Of a DNA stretch of 64,000 nt, positions 19,389 through 30,090 are shown one piece after another. The DNA comes from CAVTAV01 sp963732795. Lineage in GTDB: Bacteria; Pseudomonadota; Alphaproteobacteria; CAVTAV01. The notes under the pieces are model-generated. The model saw only the letters and a list, made by a program, of their open reading frames with translations, did not search any database and was not told where the DNA came from. Position 1 is the stretch's first letter, and every line of letters starts with the position of its first letter. Both the position numbers and the translations under genes were made by a program. The DNA lies in assembly GCA_963732795.1 (NCBI GenBank), contig CAVTAV010000006.1:620001-684000 (forward strand). The letters run 5' to 3'.

Positions 19389-19646
19389 TCGCTCGACATT
19401 GCGTGCCCAATCCCCATCTTGGGGACAAGGCATCGTTAACCCCTTGTGAGTTATGGGGATAAGTCGAATCGTTATGAAGACTTCAATGGCGCTGTCCTCG
19501 GCCCCGGCTGGGGACGGGTCTTGGAAACATAACAAGAACAAAGTGCTGGCGATCTCGGCCGCGGAAGGGGTAGACTGCGGGCACCGCGCATCGGCGGATG
19601 TTCCCCTGAGATTGTGAGCGTCAACGGATCACCGGAACCGATCTGA

Positions 19647-21974
19647 ATGTCGAGCCTGACCACCATTTCCCAGCAGATCTGGGACATGAAATACCGCCTC
19701 AAAGGCGCCGACGGCACGCCGGTCGACGGCACGATCGAGACAGTCCTGGCGCCGCGTGGCGAAGGCGCTGGCCGAGCCGGAGGACGAGTCGGTCCGGGCC
19801 GAATGGGAGCAGAAGTTCCACGACGCCATGGCCGATTTCCGCTTCCTGCCGGCCGGACGGATTCTCGCTGGCGCAGGGACGGGCCGTCAGGTCACGCTGT
19901 TCAACTGCTTCGTCATGGGCACGATCCCGGACGACATGGCGGGCATTTTCGAGAATCTGAAGGAAGCCGCGCTCACCATGCAGCAGGGCGGCGGCATCGG
20001 CTACGACTTCTCGACGCTTGCGTCCCAAGGGCGCGCCGGTGAAGGGCGTCGGCGCGGACGCCTCGGGACCGCTGTCTTTCATGGATGTCTGGGACGCCAT
20101 GTGCCGCACCATCATGAGCGCGGGCCACCGACGCGGCGCGATGATGGCGACCATGCGCTGCGACCATCCCGATATCGAGGCCTTCATCGCCGCCAAGCAG
20201 GATCCCGGCCGGCTTGCGCATGTTCAATCTCTCGGTGCTGGTGACCGACGCCTTCATCGAGGCGGTGAAGGCGAACGAGCCCTGGCAGCTCACCTTCAAC
20301 GGCACGGTCTACAAGACCATGCGGGCGCGCGAGCTCTGGGACCTCATCATGCGCGCGACCTATTCCTATGCCGAGCCGGGCGTGATCTTCATCGACCGGA
20401 TCAACCAGCTGAATAACCTAAGTTATTGTGAAACAATCAGCTCTACGAATCCCTGCGGCGAGCAGCCGCTGCCGCCTTATGGCGCGTGCCTGCTCGGCTC
20501 GATCAATCTCGCGCGGCTTGTGAAGGCGCCGTTTACGCCGGAAGCGGCGATCGACGAGGCGGAGCTGGCCGATCTCGTCGGTGTCGCGGTCAGGATGATG
20601 GACAATGTCATCGACGTCTCGCGCTTCCCGTTGCCGCAACAGGAGCATGAAGCGGCGTCCAAGCGGCGCATCGGACTCGGGGTCACCGGGCTTGCCGACG
20701 CGCTGATTCTGTGCCGGCTGCGGTACGGCAGCGCGGGCGCGCTCAAGAAGACCGAGGAATGGCTCTCGCTGATCCGCCAGCGCGGCCTATATGGCGTCGG
20801 CTGAGCTCGCCGCCGAGAAAGGCGCGTTCCCGCTTTACGACGCCAAGGCTTATCTGAAGGCGCCGATGGTCGCCAATCTCGACAAGGATGTGAAGGCCGC
20901 GATCAGCGAAGCACGGTATCCGCAATTCGCTGCTGACCTCGATCGCGCCGACGGGCACGATTTCGCTTGCTTGCCGACAATGTCTCGTCCGGCTTGGAGC
21001 CCGTGTTCAGCTTCACCTATAACCGCAAGGTGCTGCAGCCGGACGGCACGCGCCGGGAGGAGGAAGTCTCGGACTATGCCTACCGGCTCTACCGCAAGAA
21101 ATTCGGCGAGAACGCCGAATTGCCGGATTATTTCGTCTCCGCCATGACGCTCGCGCCCGAAGATCATGTGCTGATGCAGGCGGCCGTGCAGAAGCATGTC
21201 GATTCCTCGATCTCCAAGACCATCAATTGCCCGGAGGACATCGGCTTCGAGGATTTCGGCAATGTCTACCTCCTGGCCTATGACAAGGGCTGCAAGGGCT
21301 GCACGACCTACCGGCCGAACGAGGTGACCGGCGCGGTGCTGGAGGCAAAATCGGAGCGCGCCGAGGCCGAACCGGAACTGCCGCTCGACACGCCGAAGCC
21401 CCGGCCCGAAGACGCCTATGAAGCGGGCGGCGTGATCTATCTCACCCAGCCGCTCGACCGGCCGGGCGTGCTGCCGGGCAAGACCTATAAGGTGCGCTGG
21501 CCCGAGTCCGAGCATGCCATGTACATCACCATCAACGACGTGATCCAGGATGGCCGCCGCCGGCCCTTCGAGGTGTTCATCAACTCGAAGAACATGGAGC
21601 ATTACGCCTGGACGGTCGCCTTGACCCGCATGATCAGCGCGGTGTTCCGGCGCGGCGGCGACGTGTCCTTCGTGGTCGAGGAATTGAAGGCGGTTTTCGA
21701 CCCGCGCGGCGGCCGCTGGGTCGACGGCCATTACGTGCCCTCGATCCTGGCGGCGATCGGCGAGGTGATCGAGAAGCACCTGATCGAGATCGGCTTCATT
21801 GCCGACCCCGCCCGCGACCTGCCGCATGAGGAGCGCCGCAAGATCGTGGTCGGCGACGACCGCGAAGTCGGCGACCCCCGCCTCGCCTCCTGCCCCAAAT
21901 GCAACGCCCCGGCGCTGACCCGCCAGGAAGGCTGCGACACCTGCATCAATTGCGGCTATTCGCGCTGTAGCTGA
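19647..21974 (+). CDS. nrdJ: Adenosylcobalamin-dependent ribonucleoside-diphosphate reductase, class II (frameshifted as sequenced)
   Basis: Identified by FRFLPAGRILAGAGTGRQVTLFNCFVMG, the cysteine-loop segment STNPCGEQPLPPYGACLLGS, RIGLGVTGLADALI and, after a shift, LLADNVSSGLEPVF. The C-terminus is a zinc-finger-like tail CPKCNAPALTRQEGCDTCINCGYSRC. It makes deoxyribonucleotides aerobically or anaerobically using B12. About 770 aa after correction, a known short class II form. At least six shifts lie near 19,745, 20,025, 20,210, 20,780, 20,920 and 20,965; several resolve by dropping one C or G (for example GTCCTGG to GTCTGG). The start ATG at 19647 is followed by the typical SLTTISQQIWDMKYR. 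Confidence 0.92.
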
Positions 21975-22036
21975 GGCCTGTCTCGACGAAACTGGATTGC
22001 CGCGCGTCCCGCTGTCGCTCGCGCTGACAGCCTTGT

Positions 22037-24555
22037 TCAGTAAACGTCCAGCAGCCGGTTGATGTAGTCGCGCTCCTCGCGGGGGCGTTGCCACTCTCCC
22101 GAGCGTTTGCGGAGCTCGTCGAGGATCTCGCGGGATTTCTGGACGTCGGCGTCGGACGGGAGCTTGATGTGCTCCGTGCTGAAGCCGCCGTTGGTTCCCT
22201 GCTGGTAGCCTTGGCCGCCCCTCTGGTTCGCGCCCATCCGCTTGTTGATGTTTTCGACGAGCTGGCTGATTCCGGTGCGCAGGGCCTGAAGCGCCTCGCC
22301 CTGGCTGTTGAGCGCGGAAAAGCTGTCGGACTTGCCGAGGGCCGATTGCGCGTCGCCCATGGCGGAACCGGCGCGGGAGAGATTGTCCGGCATCTCGACG
22401 CCCTTGCCGCCGAGACCTTGCATGATCCGGTCGAGCTCGTTCAGGAGTTGGCCCTGACGGCCCGCGAGCCCGGACATGGCCTTACCCTGACCCTGACCGT
22501 TCTGTCCCTGGCTGTTCTGGCCCCGCCCGTTTTGACCTTTGCCGTTTTGGCCATTTTGTCCTTGTTGGCCTTGCTCGCCTTGCCCTTGCTGGCCCTGTTG
22601 ATTGCCGCCATTGCTCTGGCGGAAGGTCTGGTCCATCAGCGACTGCTGCTTGCGCGCCAGGGCATCCAGGTTGGCGATTGCCTGCTGCATGGCCTGGCTG
22701 CCGGCGCTCTGGCCGCCCTGGGCCTGGTTGGTCAGGTTCTCCAGGATCGACTGAAGCTGGGAGAGAAGCTGGGACGCCGCCTGACGCGCGCCGGTCTGGC
22801 TCATCTGCCGGGCCTGATCCAGCATCTTGCGCAGCGCATCGGCGGTGATCGAACGCTGGCCCTGGGCATTCTGCTGGGCCTGGGTCGACGGCTGGCCGTT
22901 CTTTTGGCCGGCCTTCTGCATCGCCTGGAGATAGCGGTCGAGCGCGGCCTGGAGCTGGTTCATCAACCGGTTCAGCTCCTGCTGCGACGCGCCTTCCGCC
23001 AAGGCCTTTTGAAGCTGCTCGGTCAGCTTTCGCACGTCGTTCCGCGCCTGGGTCGCGTCGTCGTTCTCGAGGTGGACGGCGGTCTTCCACATTTCCTCGG
23101 CGACCGCATCGATCGCCTTGTCGCTCTTGTCGTGCTCGAGCCGCCAATAGGCATCGCCGAGCGCAAGCGCCGTGGTCAGGTCGTTGTGGAAGTCCTTGGG
23201 CTTGTCCGCAAGCTGGGCGAGGCCCGCCTTGACGGTCGCGCGGTCCTTGGGATGGTCCTTCAGATGCTTGCGGAGCGCGATGATCTTCTTCGCCACCGGA
23301 TTGGTGAACTCGCGCTCGGGCAACGTGAAAGTGACCGGCTCGCTGACTCCGACCTGGTTCAGCGCGTCGCGCGCCTCGATCCGCCCGACCACTTCCTGGC
23401 CGGCCCAGGGATTGTCGGTCAGATCCTGATAGTGATCGCCCGAGATGCTCGGCTTGCCCTTGCGCGACCGGCATGTCGATCCGCAGCACGTCCTTGTCGT
23501 CGCCCGGCTTGGTCAGCGCGAGCTTGACCGACTCGACGCCGTAATCGTCCGCCGCGCCGAACTGAATATGGAGCGCATAGCCATGAGTGGCTTCGGGCGT
23601 GCCCATGAAGGCGGCGGCCGGCGGCCGATCGGGAATGATCTCGACGGGCCAGGATCCGATCGTCCGCCCCGACCGGCGGATCTCGATCTTCTGGTTCTTA
23701 TCGAGGACGTAATCGAGCTCCTGGGTCTTGTCGTCGACCTTGCGGAAGTTCTGCGCCGTCCCGTCGGCCAGAACTTCGGGCCGGTCGCCGCTGCCGCCCA
23801 TCCGGGCAACGAGCTTGCTGCCGACCGGCACGCGGAGGGTCTTGGACTCGGCCTTATGGGCGCTCTTGCCGATATCGCCCGAATGAAGGAAGACGGTCGC
23901 CTGGCCGGTATAGCCGGGCGGCGCGATCCAGGCATCGAGCGCGATCGGCGCGGGCGTCCCGAACGAAAGGCTCGGCGTGAACCCGCTCATCAGCCGGCGT
24001 GACCAATCGGGTCCGGCCATCGCGAACCCGACCACGAGCAAAAGCAGCACGGCGGCGCGCATCGCCCGGGGGTCACTCAAGGCCAGCTCCGGCGAGGGCC
24101 ATCCGACCCGGGGCCGGCCGATCCGCGCCTTGGCCCGGCGCACATGCTCGCGCCACAGCGCCTGGCTCGCCGAGGACGCCCCGGCATCGACCGGTTTGTC
24201 GGCGATCACGTCGGCCAAGCGCCGCGATCGGGCGATGGGCGAGGCTGTTGCGGCGCTCCAGCCGCTCGATGGCGGCACTCCGGCTCGGCCAGTGGAATCG
24301 CGTGACCGCCCGCCATACGAGATAGGCAACCCCCGCCACGGCGAGCCAGAACAGCCCGGCATGCAGCCAGCCCGGCATCCAGCTCCAAACATCGAACAGC
24401 GAAATCGCCGCCAACAGCCCGAGATAGGTCGCGAGCGGCCAGAAGGCGGTGCAGAGCTCTTCCCAAAGCAACGCCGCGCGGGTCAGCCAGACCCGGCGTT
24501 CCAAATCCCCCGACAGGCCGGTTCCGGGGGCGCGTGTCGGGGAGGACGCCGTCAC
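22037..24555 (-). CDS. TIGR02302 family membrane protein (frameshifted as sequenced)
   Basis: The N-terminal region has membrane helices (FWPLATYLGLLAAISLF, GLFWLAVAGVAYLVWRA) and, after a shift near 24,235, a third (AVLLLLVVGFAMAGPDW). A periplasmic region with LDAWIAPPGYTGQATVFL, a long helical domain (AVHLENDDATQARNDVRKL) and a Gln/Gly/Asn-rich low-complexity stretch (about 22,480-22,640) follow. It ends REERDYINRLLDVY. A second shift near 23,465 resolves by removing one C (GKPSISGDHYQDLTDNPWAG). Corrected length is about 838 aa, matching the family, which is conserved in alphaproteobacteria next to lysA but has no known function. Its start overlaps the lysA stop by 4 nt. Confidence 0.88.
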
Positions 24556-25874
24556 ACCGCGCGCCTCCTCGTGCCGCCGCCGCTATCGGTTTCCTTGTCG
24601 GCGGCGTCTAGCCAATCGGGCATGGATTCGAGCTCGATCATCTCGGCAAAACTCTGGCGCCGCCGCACCACGTCGTACCGGTCGCCCTTGACCAGGATCT
24701 CCGGCACCAGCGGCCGCGCGTTATAGGTCGAGGAAAGCACAGCGCCATAGGCGCCCGCCGAACGGAATGCGACATAATCGCCCGCATGGAGCTCCGGGAG
24801 CTCCCGCGCCTGGGCAAACGTATCCGTCGTTTCGCACACCGGACCGACAACATCATACACCTTAAGAGTGGTATCGGGACCCGGCTCTATCAATGGCACG
24901 ATTCGGTGAACGGCGTCATAAAGCGCCGGCCGGATGAGATCGTTCATCGCCGCGTCGAGGATCGCGAAGGTGCGGTGCTCGGAGTCCTTCACGTAAACCA
25001 CCCGCGAGACCAGGATCCCGGCATTGCCGACGATCAGCCGGCCCGGCTCCAGGATGATCTGGCAGCCGACCATCCGGTTCGCCATCCGGGCGATCATCGC
25101 GGCGTAATCGGTCGGCAGGGGCGGCGATTCGCTCGAATAGGGAATGCCGAGCCCGCCGCCGAGATCGAGCCGCTCGATCGTATGCCCGTCCTCGCGCAAG
25201 GCTTGGACCATGTCGGCGACCTTCTGGAACGCCGCCTCGAAGGGCGACAGCTCGGTCAATTGCGAGCCGATATGGACGTCGATCCCGACGACGCGGATGC
25301 CGTCGAGGGTCGCCGCCTTGGCATAGGTCTCGCGCGCCCAGGCCCAGGGAATGCCGAACTTGTTCTCCTTGAGCCCGGTCGAGATCTTGGCATGGGTCTT
25401 GGCATCGACGTCGGGGTTGACCCGAAGCGTGATCGGCGCCTTCACATTGCGGGACCGCGCGACCTCGTCGAGCGCCAGAAGCTCGGCCTCGGATTCGACA
25501 TTGAACTGATGGATGCCGGCCTCGATCGCCTGCGCCATCTCCTCCTGCGTCTTGCCGACGCCCGAGAAGACGATCCGGTCCGCCGGAATCCCGGCAAGCA
25601 TGGCGCGCTTCAATTCGCCGCCCGAAACGACATCAGCCCCCGCGCCGAGCCGCGCCAGGGTCGCGACCACGCCCAGATTTCCGTTCGCCTTGATCGAGTA
25701 GCACACCATCGCGTCGATGGCCTTCTCCTGGAAGGCGCCGGAGAAGACCTTGTAGTGACGCTCCAGGGTCGCGGTCGAATAACAATAAAACGGCGTGCCG
25801 ATCTCGCGGGCGACACGCTCGAGCGCGACGTCTTCGGCATGGAGCCGGCCGTTCCTGTAATTGAAATGGTCCAT
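24552..25874 (-). CDS. lysA: Diaminopimelate decarboxylase
   Basis: A 440-aa PLP enzyme catalysing the last step of lysine synthesis, meso-diaminopimelate to L-lysine. PLP lysine is K62 in CYSIKANGN. HIGSQLTELSPFEAA, LDLGGGLGIPY, EPGRLIVGNAG and VGPVCETTDTFA (substrate-binding Cys-Glu of the second subunit) are all present, and YGAVLSSTYNARP closes the active site. Length is normal. It lies between lptM (20 nt upstream) and the TIGR02302 gene in one minus-strand operon with argH. Confidence 0.96.
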   Translation of the reverse strand: MDHFNYRNGRLHAEDVALERVAREIGTPFYCYSTATLERHYKVFSGAFQEKAIDAMVCYSIKANGNLGVVATLARLGAGADVVSGGELKRAMLAGIPADRIVFSGVGKTQEEMAQAIEAGIHQFNVESEAELLALDEVARSRNVKAPITLRVNPDVDAKTHAKISTGLKENKFGIPWAWARETYAKAATLDGIRVVGIDVHIGSQLTELSPFEAAFQKVADMVQALREDGHTIERLDLGGGLGIPYSSESPPLPTDYAAMIARMANRMVGCQIILEPGRLIVGNAGILVSRVVYVKDSEHRTFAILDAAMNDLIRPALYDAVHRIVPLIEPGPDTTLKVYDVVGPVCETTDTFAQARELPELHAGDYVAFRSAGAYGAVLSSTYNARPLVPEILVKGDRYDVVRRRQSFAEMIELESMPDWLDAADKETDSGGGTRRRAV

Positions 25875-25894
25875 CGCGCCCTGTCACCGTCTCT

Positions 25895-26068
25895 TTAGCG
25901 GTTGATGCCCGGCTCCTCGCCCGTATTCTGCTGCTCGGGATGCTTGGTGTCGTCCGGGTTCGCGGTCCTGCCGTTCGGCAGCTCGAGCGGTCCCTTCTTG
26001 CCGCAGGCGCTCAAGCTCGTTGCCGCCACCAGCCCGATCAGCGCGAGCGCGAGAAGCCGCCGCATCAT
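25895..26068 (-). CDS. lptM: LptM-like small lipoprotein
   Basis: A 57-aa lipoprotein: MMRRLLALALIGLVAATSLS followed by the lipobox cysteine (residue 22) and the family hallmark CGKKGPLELP. LptM (YifL) assists maturation of the LptD outer-membrane LPS translocon in gammaproteobacteria; the same role here is inferred from the motif. The start lies two bases beyond the argH stop (TAG-G-ATGATG), and lysA follows 20 nt later. This argH-lptM-lysA order is widespread in proteobacteria. Confidence 0.88.
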   Translation of the reverse strand: MMRRLLALALIGLVAATSLSACGKKGPLELPNGRTANPDDTKHPEQQNTGEEPGINR

Positions 26069-26069
26069 C

Positions 26070-27537
26070 CTACTCCAAGGCCTTGCGGGCCTGATACACC
26101 GCTTCGCGCACGCGGAGCGGCGCGGTCCCGCCGAAGCTGGTCCGGCTGTTGACCGAATTGCCGACGCCGAGAACCGCGAATACGTCCTGCCGGATGCCCC
26201 GCTCGACCGTCTGCATGTCCTTGAGCGACAGGTTCTCGATGCCCACTCCCTGCGCCTCGGCCAAGGCGACAATCTTGCCGGTCACATGATGAGCTTCGCG
26301 GAACGGCATGCCGAGCGTCTTGACCAGCCAGTCGGCGAGGTCGGTCGCGGTCGTGTAGCCGGCCTCGGCGGCAAGCTCCATCCGCTTCTTGTCGACGGTC
26401 AGATCCCGGATCATGCCGGTCATCGCCGCGAGGCAAAGCCCGAGCGACTCCGCGGCGTCGAACACCGGCTCCTTGTCCTCCTGCATGTCCTTGGAATAGG
26501 CCAGGGGCAGGCCCTTCATCACGACGAGCAGCCCCTGCAGCGCGCCGAAGATCCGGCCGGTCTTGGCCCGGGTCAGCTCGGCGGCGTCCGGGTTACGCTT
26601 CTGGGGCATGATCGAGGAGCCGGTCGAGAACGAATCCGAGAGCTTCACGAAAGCGAACTGGGCGCTCGACCAGATCACGATCTCCTCGGCCATCCGCGAG
26701 AGATGCATGGCTGTGATCGAGGCGGCGGAGAGGAATTCGAGCGCGAAGTCCCGGTCCGAGACCGCGTCGATCGAGTTGCGCATCGGCCCCGCGAAATCGA
26801 GCGCCGTCGCCGTCTTGTCCCGGTCGATCGGGAAGGAGGTGCCGGCGAGCGCCGCCGCGCCCGAGCGGACTCTCGTTCATCCGCGTCCGGCAATCCGCGA
26901 CCCGGCCTCGGTCGCGCATGAACATCTCGACATAGGCCATCAGGTGATGACCGAGGGTCACCGGCTGGGCCGCCTGCAGATGGGTGAAGCCCGGCATGAT
27001 CGTCTCGGCATGGGCTTCCGCCTGGTCGAGCAGGGCCGAGAGCAGATCCTTGAGCGCCCCGTCGAGCCCGTCGAGCGCATCGCGGACCCACATCCGGAAA
27101 TCCGTCGCGACCTGGTCGTTCCGGGAGCGCGCGGTATGGAGCCGCCCGGCGGACGCGCCGACGAGATCCGCAAGCCTCGCCTCGACATGCATATGAATGT
27201 CTTCGAGCGCGGGATCGATCGCCATCTTGCCGGCCTCGATTTCCTTCAGCACCTCGTCGAGCCCATGCTGAATCGCCGCGCCGTCCTCGGCCGAGATGAT
27301 CCCCTGCTCGGTCAGCATCCGCGCATGGGCCTTGGACGCGGCGATGTCCTGGGCGTACAGGCGGATGTCGAAGCCGATCGAGGCGTTGATCTCGCGCATG
27401 ATGTCGGCCGGGCCGCCGGCGAAGCGGCCGCCCCACATGGTGTTGGCGGAATCCGTCGCACCCCCGTCGCCTTGTGAGGCGGCGTCGCGAGTGGCATTAT
27501 CCGGTGCGGTGCCGCTGTTGCGGCTCTGTTGAGTCAT
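26070..27537 (-). CDS. argH: Argininosuccinate lyase (frameshifted as sequenced)
   Basis: It cleaves argininosuccinate to arginine and fumarate. After a Ser/Asp-rich leader of about 33 residues comes MWGGRFAGGPADIMREINAS. TARSRNDQVATDFRMWVRD, MPGFTHLQAAQPVTLGHHLM and the signature loop GSSIMPQKRNPDAAEL carry the active-site residues. The frame breaks near 26,865 just after MNESPLG; dropping one G from the GGGCGCGG run restores GAAALAGTSFPIDRD. Corrected length is about 488 aa. ATG 27537 was chosen as the only start with family sequence soon after. It is first in the argH-lptM-lysA operon and diverges from the thioredoxin gene. Confidence 0.93.
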
Positions 27538-27561
27538 CGCCGAAATCCGGGTTCGAGAGTC

Positions 27562-28162
27562 ATGGCCGAGGGAAAAAAAACATCGAGCGTCTTTTTCTTC
27601 GGCGTCGTGGTCGTCGCCGCCCTGGTCGTCCTGGGTTATGGCGCCCGCCAATGGTGGGCAGGCAATACGCCATATCCCTCCGGGTCTCAAGGCGGGCCCG
27701 TCGCGGCCGCGACGGATTTTATCGTGTCGGAGCCCTCGAAGCCAGTGCCGGACGCGAGCTTCACCGATCCCGGCGGCGGAATGCACAAGCTGACCGACTT
27801 CAAAGGCACCTATGTGCTGGTCAATTTCTGGGCGACCTGGTGCGCCCCCTGCAAGACCGAGCTGCCCTCCCTCGCGCGCCTCAAGGCGGCCGTCGCGCCG
27901 GACAAGCTCAAGGTCATGACCATCTCGATCGACAAGAACGCCCAGATCGCCAAGAAATATCTCGCCGAGCAAGGGCTTGAGCGATCTCGACTCCTACACC
28001 GATTCCTCGCTCGACCTCTCGACCGCACTGAGCGCCGACGGCGTGCCCACCACCGTGCTGATCGATCCCGACTCCAACATCATCGGCCGCCATGTCGGCG
28101 CAACGGAATGGGACAGCCCGGACATGGTCGCGGCGCTAACCAAAATCGTCTCGAAGAGCTGA
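27562..28162 (+). CDS. TlpA-like thiol:disulfide oxidoreductase (frameshifted as sequenced)
   Basis: A signal anchor (SVFFFGVVVVAALVVLGYGA) precedes a thioredoxin fold with the redox site FWATWCAPCKTELPSL. The frame changes at GCTTGAGCG near 27,979; without the extra T it reads EQGLSDLDSYTDSSLDLS and continues to the cis-proline segment GVPTTVLIDPDSNIIGRHVG, ending at 28162. The length of about 199 aa is typical of TlpA/ResA/CcmG proteins, which reduce apocytochrome c or copper-chaperone cysteines outside the membrane. The partner is not identifiable here. Start chosen at ATG 27562. Confidence 0.88.
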
Positions 28163-28185
28163 TCCCGAATACGCGCTCTTACACC

Positions 28186-28299
28186 GTCATCCCGGCCATT
28201 AGCCGAGCCCGAAGCTTTGCTTCGGTTGCGAGGCTTATGAGCCGGGATCCAGGTCGGACGCTCAGGCCCCTGACAGTAGATCCCGGCTTCCAGGATGAC
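28186..28299. repeat. Dispersed palindromic repeat, family A, copy 1
   Basis: Bounded by GTCATCCCGG and CCAGGATGAC, with an inner hairpin CCGAAGC-TTT-GCTTCGG and GCTTATGAGCCGGGATCCAGG. It lies between the convergent 3' ends of the thioredoxin gene and pyrD. Related copies are at 29755, 45315 and 49378. Confidence 0.7.
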
Positions 28300-28307
28300 C
28301 AGGTGCC

Positions 28308-29367
28308 CTAAACACCCTTACCGACCGCCTCCTTGATCGTCTCGAATCCATCCCGCGCCAGACACGCCGCCAGCTCCTGCTTGATCTGCCGCACCAGGCC
28401 GGGGCCTTCGAAGACGAGGCCGGTATAGAGCTCGACCAAGCTCGCGCCGGCGCGGATCTTGGCATAGGCGTCCGCGCCCGAGGCGATGCCGCCGACGCCG
28501 ATCAGGGGGATTTTGCCGCCGGTCAGCCCATACATCCTGCCAAGAAGCCGGGTCGAGGGCGCGAGCAGGGGCCGGCCGCTCAGACCGCCGGGCTCGCCCT
28601 TGTGTTGTGAGACAAGAGTCTCGGGACGAACGACCGTGGTGTTCGAGACGATCAACCCATCGATGCCATAATCCATGGCCAGCCGGGCGATGGCCTCGGA
28701 CTGGGCATCGGTCAGGTCCGGGGCGATCTTGAGGAGGAGCGGGGGCTCTGACGGCGATTTCCTGGCGCGCCTGGCGGAGCCGGGCCAGCAAATCCTCCAG
28801 CGGCTCGCCCTCCTGCATGTCGCGCAAGCCCGGCGTGTTGGGCGAGGAGATGTTGACCACGAAATAGTCGCCGTACTGCGCCAACGTCCTGAGGCCGACC
28901 AGATAGTCCGCGCCGCGGTCCACGCTGTCCTTGTTGGCGCCGAGATTGATGCCGACGATGCCGGGGAACCTCTTGCGCCGCAGCGCCCTCAAGCGCCGCT
29001 CGATCTTGCCCATGCCGTCGGAATTAAAACCCATGCGGTTGATCACCGCGCGGTCCTCTTCGAGGCGAAACAGCCGCGGCCTGGGATTGCCGGGCTGCGG
29101 CCGCGGGATGACGCTGCCGACCTCGACGAAACCGAAGCCCAGACGATGCATGGCCCTCGGCACCTCGGCATTCTTGTCGAACCCGGCGGCGAGCCCCACC
29201 GGATTGGGAAAGCGCAGTCCGAAGGCCTCGACCGCGAGCGAGGGCGGGTCCGGCGCGTGATAGCGCGGCCCCATGCCGTATTTGAGCATCCGGACGGTCA
29301 GCTCATGGGCTCTTTCGGGGTCGAGCCGCCGGATCGCCGAGGTCGCGTAATCGTAAAGCCCGGCCAT
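28308..29367 (-). CDS. pyrD: Dihydroorotate dehydrogenase, class 2 (frameshifted as sequenced)
   Basis: A membrane-associated flavoenzyme oxidising dihydroorotate with quinone in pyrimidine synthesis. The N-terminus MAGLYDYATSAIRRLDPERA is the class 2 membrane helix. FPNPVGLAAGFDKNAEVPRA binds FMN, YFVVNISSPNTPGLRDMQ holds the catalytic serine segment, and after the shift VSNTTVVRPE and IPLIGVGGIASGADAYAKI complete the FMN site. The break near 28,745 is one extra C in GCCCCCGCTCC, giving AVRAPLLLKIAPDL when removed. Corrected length is about 352 aa. DUF952 lies immediately upstream, probably in the same operon. Confidence 0.95.
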
Positions 29368-29368
29368 C

Positions 29369-29696
29369 TCAGGCGAATCCCGAGCGCTCGACGGGCTCGG
29401 CCGAGATCACGGCCTCGACCGGCAGCGAGCCGTAGAAATGGGGAAACAGCGCCCCGCCGCGCGAAACCTCCCAGCGCAACGCGCCCTCGGGCAACCGCGC
29501 GGTATCGACCGCGAGGATCATCAGCCCCGTCCGGTCCCTGAAATGCTTCTCCAGCGTACCCCGCACCTGATCCTCGGCCGAAAGATGGATGAAGCCGTCA
29601 CGGGCGTCGTCCGGCGAGCCCTCGAGCGCGCCCGCAGCCTGTGGCTTCGCGCCACTCCGTTTCCGTGCAGATCTTGTAAACCGTCGCGTCCGGCAT
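29369..29696 (-). CDS. DUF952 family protein (frameshifted as sequenced)
   Basis: The start MPDATVYKICTETEWREA is the typical DUF952 opening. One extra A near 29,655 breaks the frame; without it the protein reads GFIHLSAEDQVRGTLEKHF, then LMILAVDTARLPEGALRWE and LFPHFYGSLPVEAV, all family signatures. Corrected length is about 108 aa. Function is unknown; the fold resembles a small ADP-ribosyl/phosphotransferase-like domain in some databases. The stop abuts the pyrD start, so both are likely co-transcribed. Confidence 0.82.
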
Positions 29697-29754
29697 CCTC
29701 GTTGACCTGGCGCATGAACCCTTATTGCCGCCAGCCGATGCCTCTAACGTCAAT

Positions 29755-29912
29755 GTCATCCCGGCCATTAGCCAAGCCCGAAGCTTTGCTTCGGAAGCGC
29801 GGCTTATGAGCGGGGATCCAGGTCAGGCGCTCACGCCCATGACACTGGATCCCGGATAGCTCGGTTCGCCATCGAAATCGGAGATTTCGGGCAAACCGGC
29901 TTCCGGGATGAC
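29755..29912. repeat. Dispersed palindromic repeat, family A, copy 2
   Basis: A longer copy starting GTCATCCCGG and ending TTCCGGGATGAC. It holds the CCGAAGC-TTT-GCTTCGG hairpin of copy 1 and then the block GATAGCTCGGTTCGCC ... GGGCAAACCGGCTT of copy 4, with its own inner hairpin CGAAATC-GGA-GATTTCG. It occupies much of the 394-bp region between the divergent DUF952 and S24 regulator genes. The rest of that region (29913-30090) shows nothing I recognise. Confidence 0.7.
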
Positions 29913-30090
29913 GTCGAGCCAGAGTTTGCATCAACCGGTCATTTACGGGTCAGACGGTAGCGCAAGGGGCGCGCGAAGAATAGCGCGCACAGGGTCCTAG
30001 GGAATTCTTCCTTGCGGTCAGCGACATAGCGGGTAAACTCTGGCGCGGGGGAGGCTCGCGAGCGGGGCATTTGCCTCAAGGACGCCTCGG

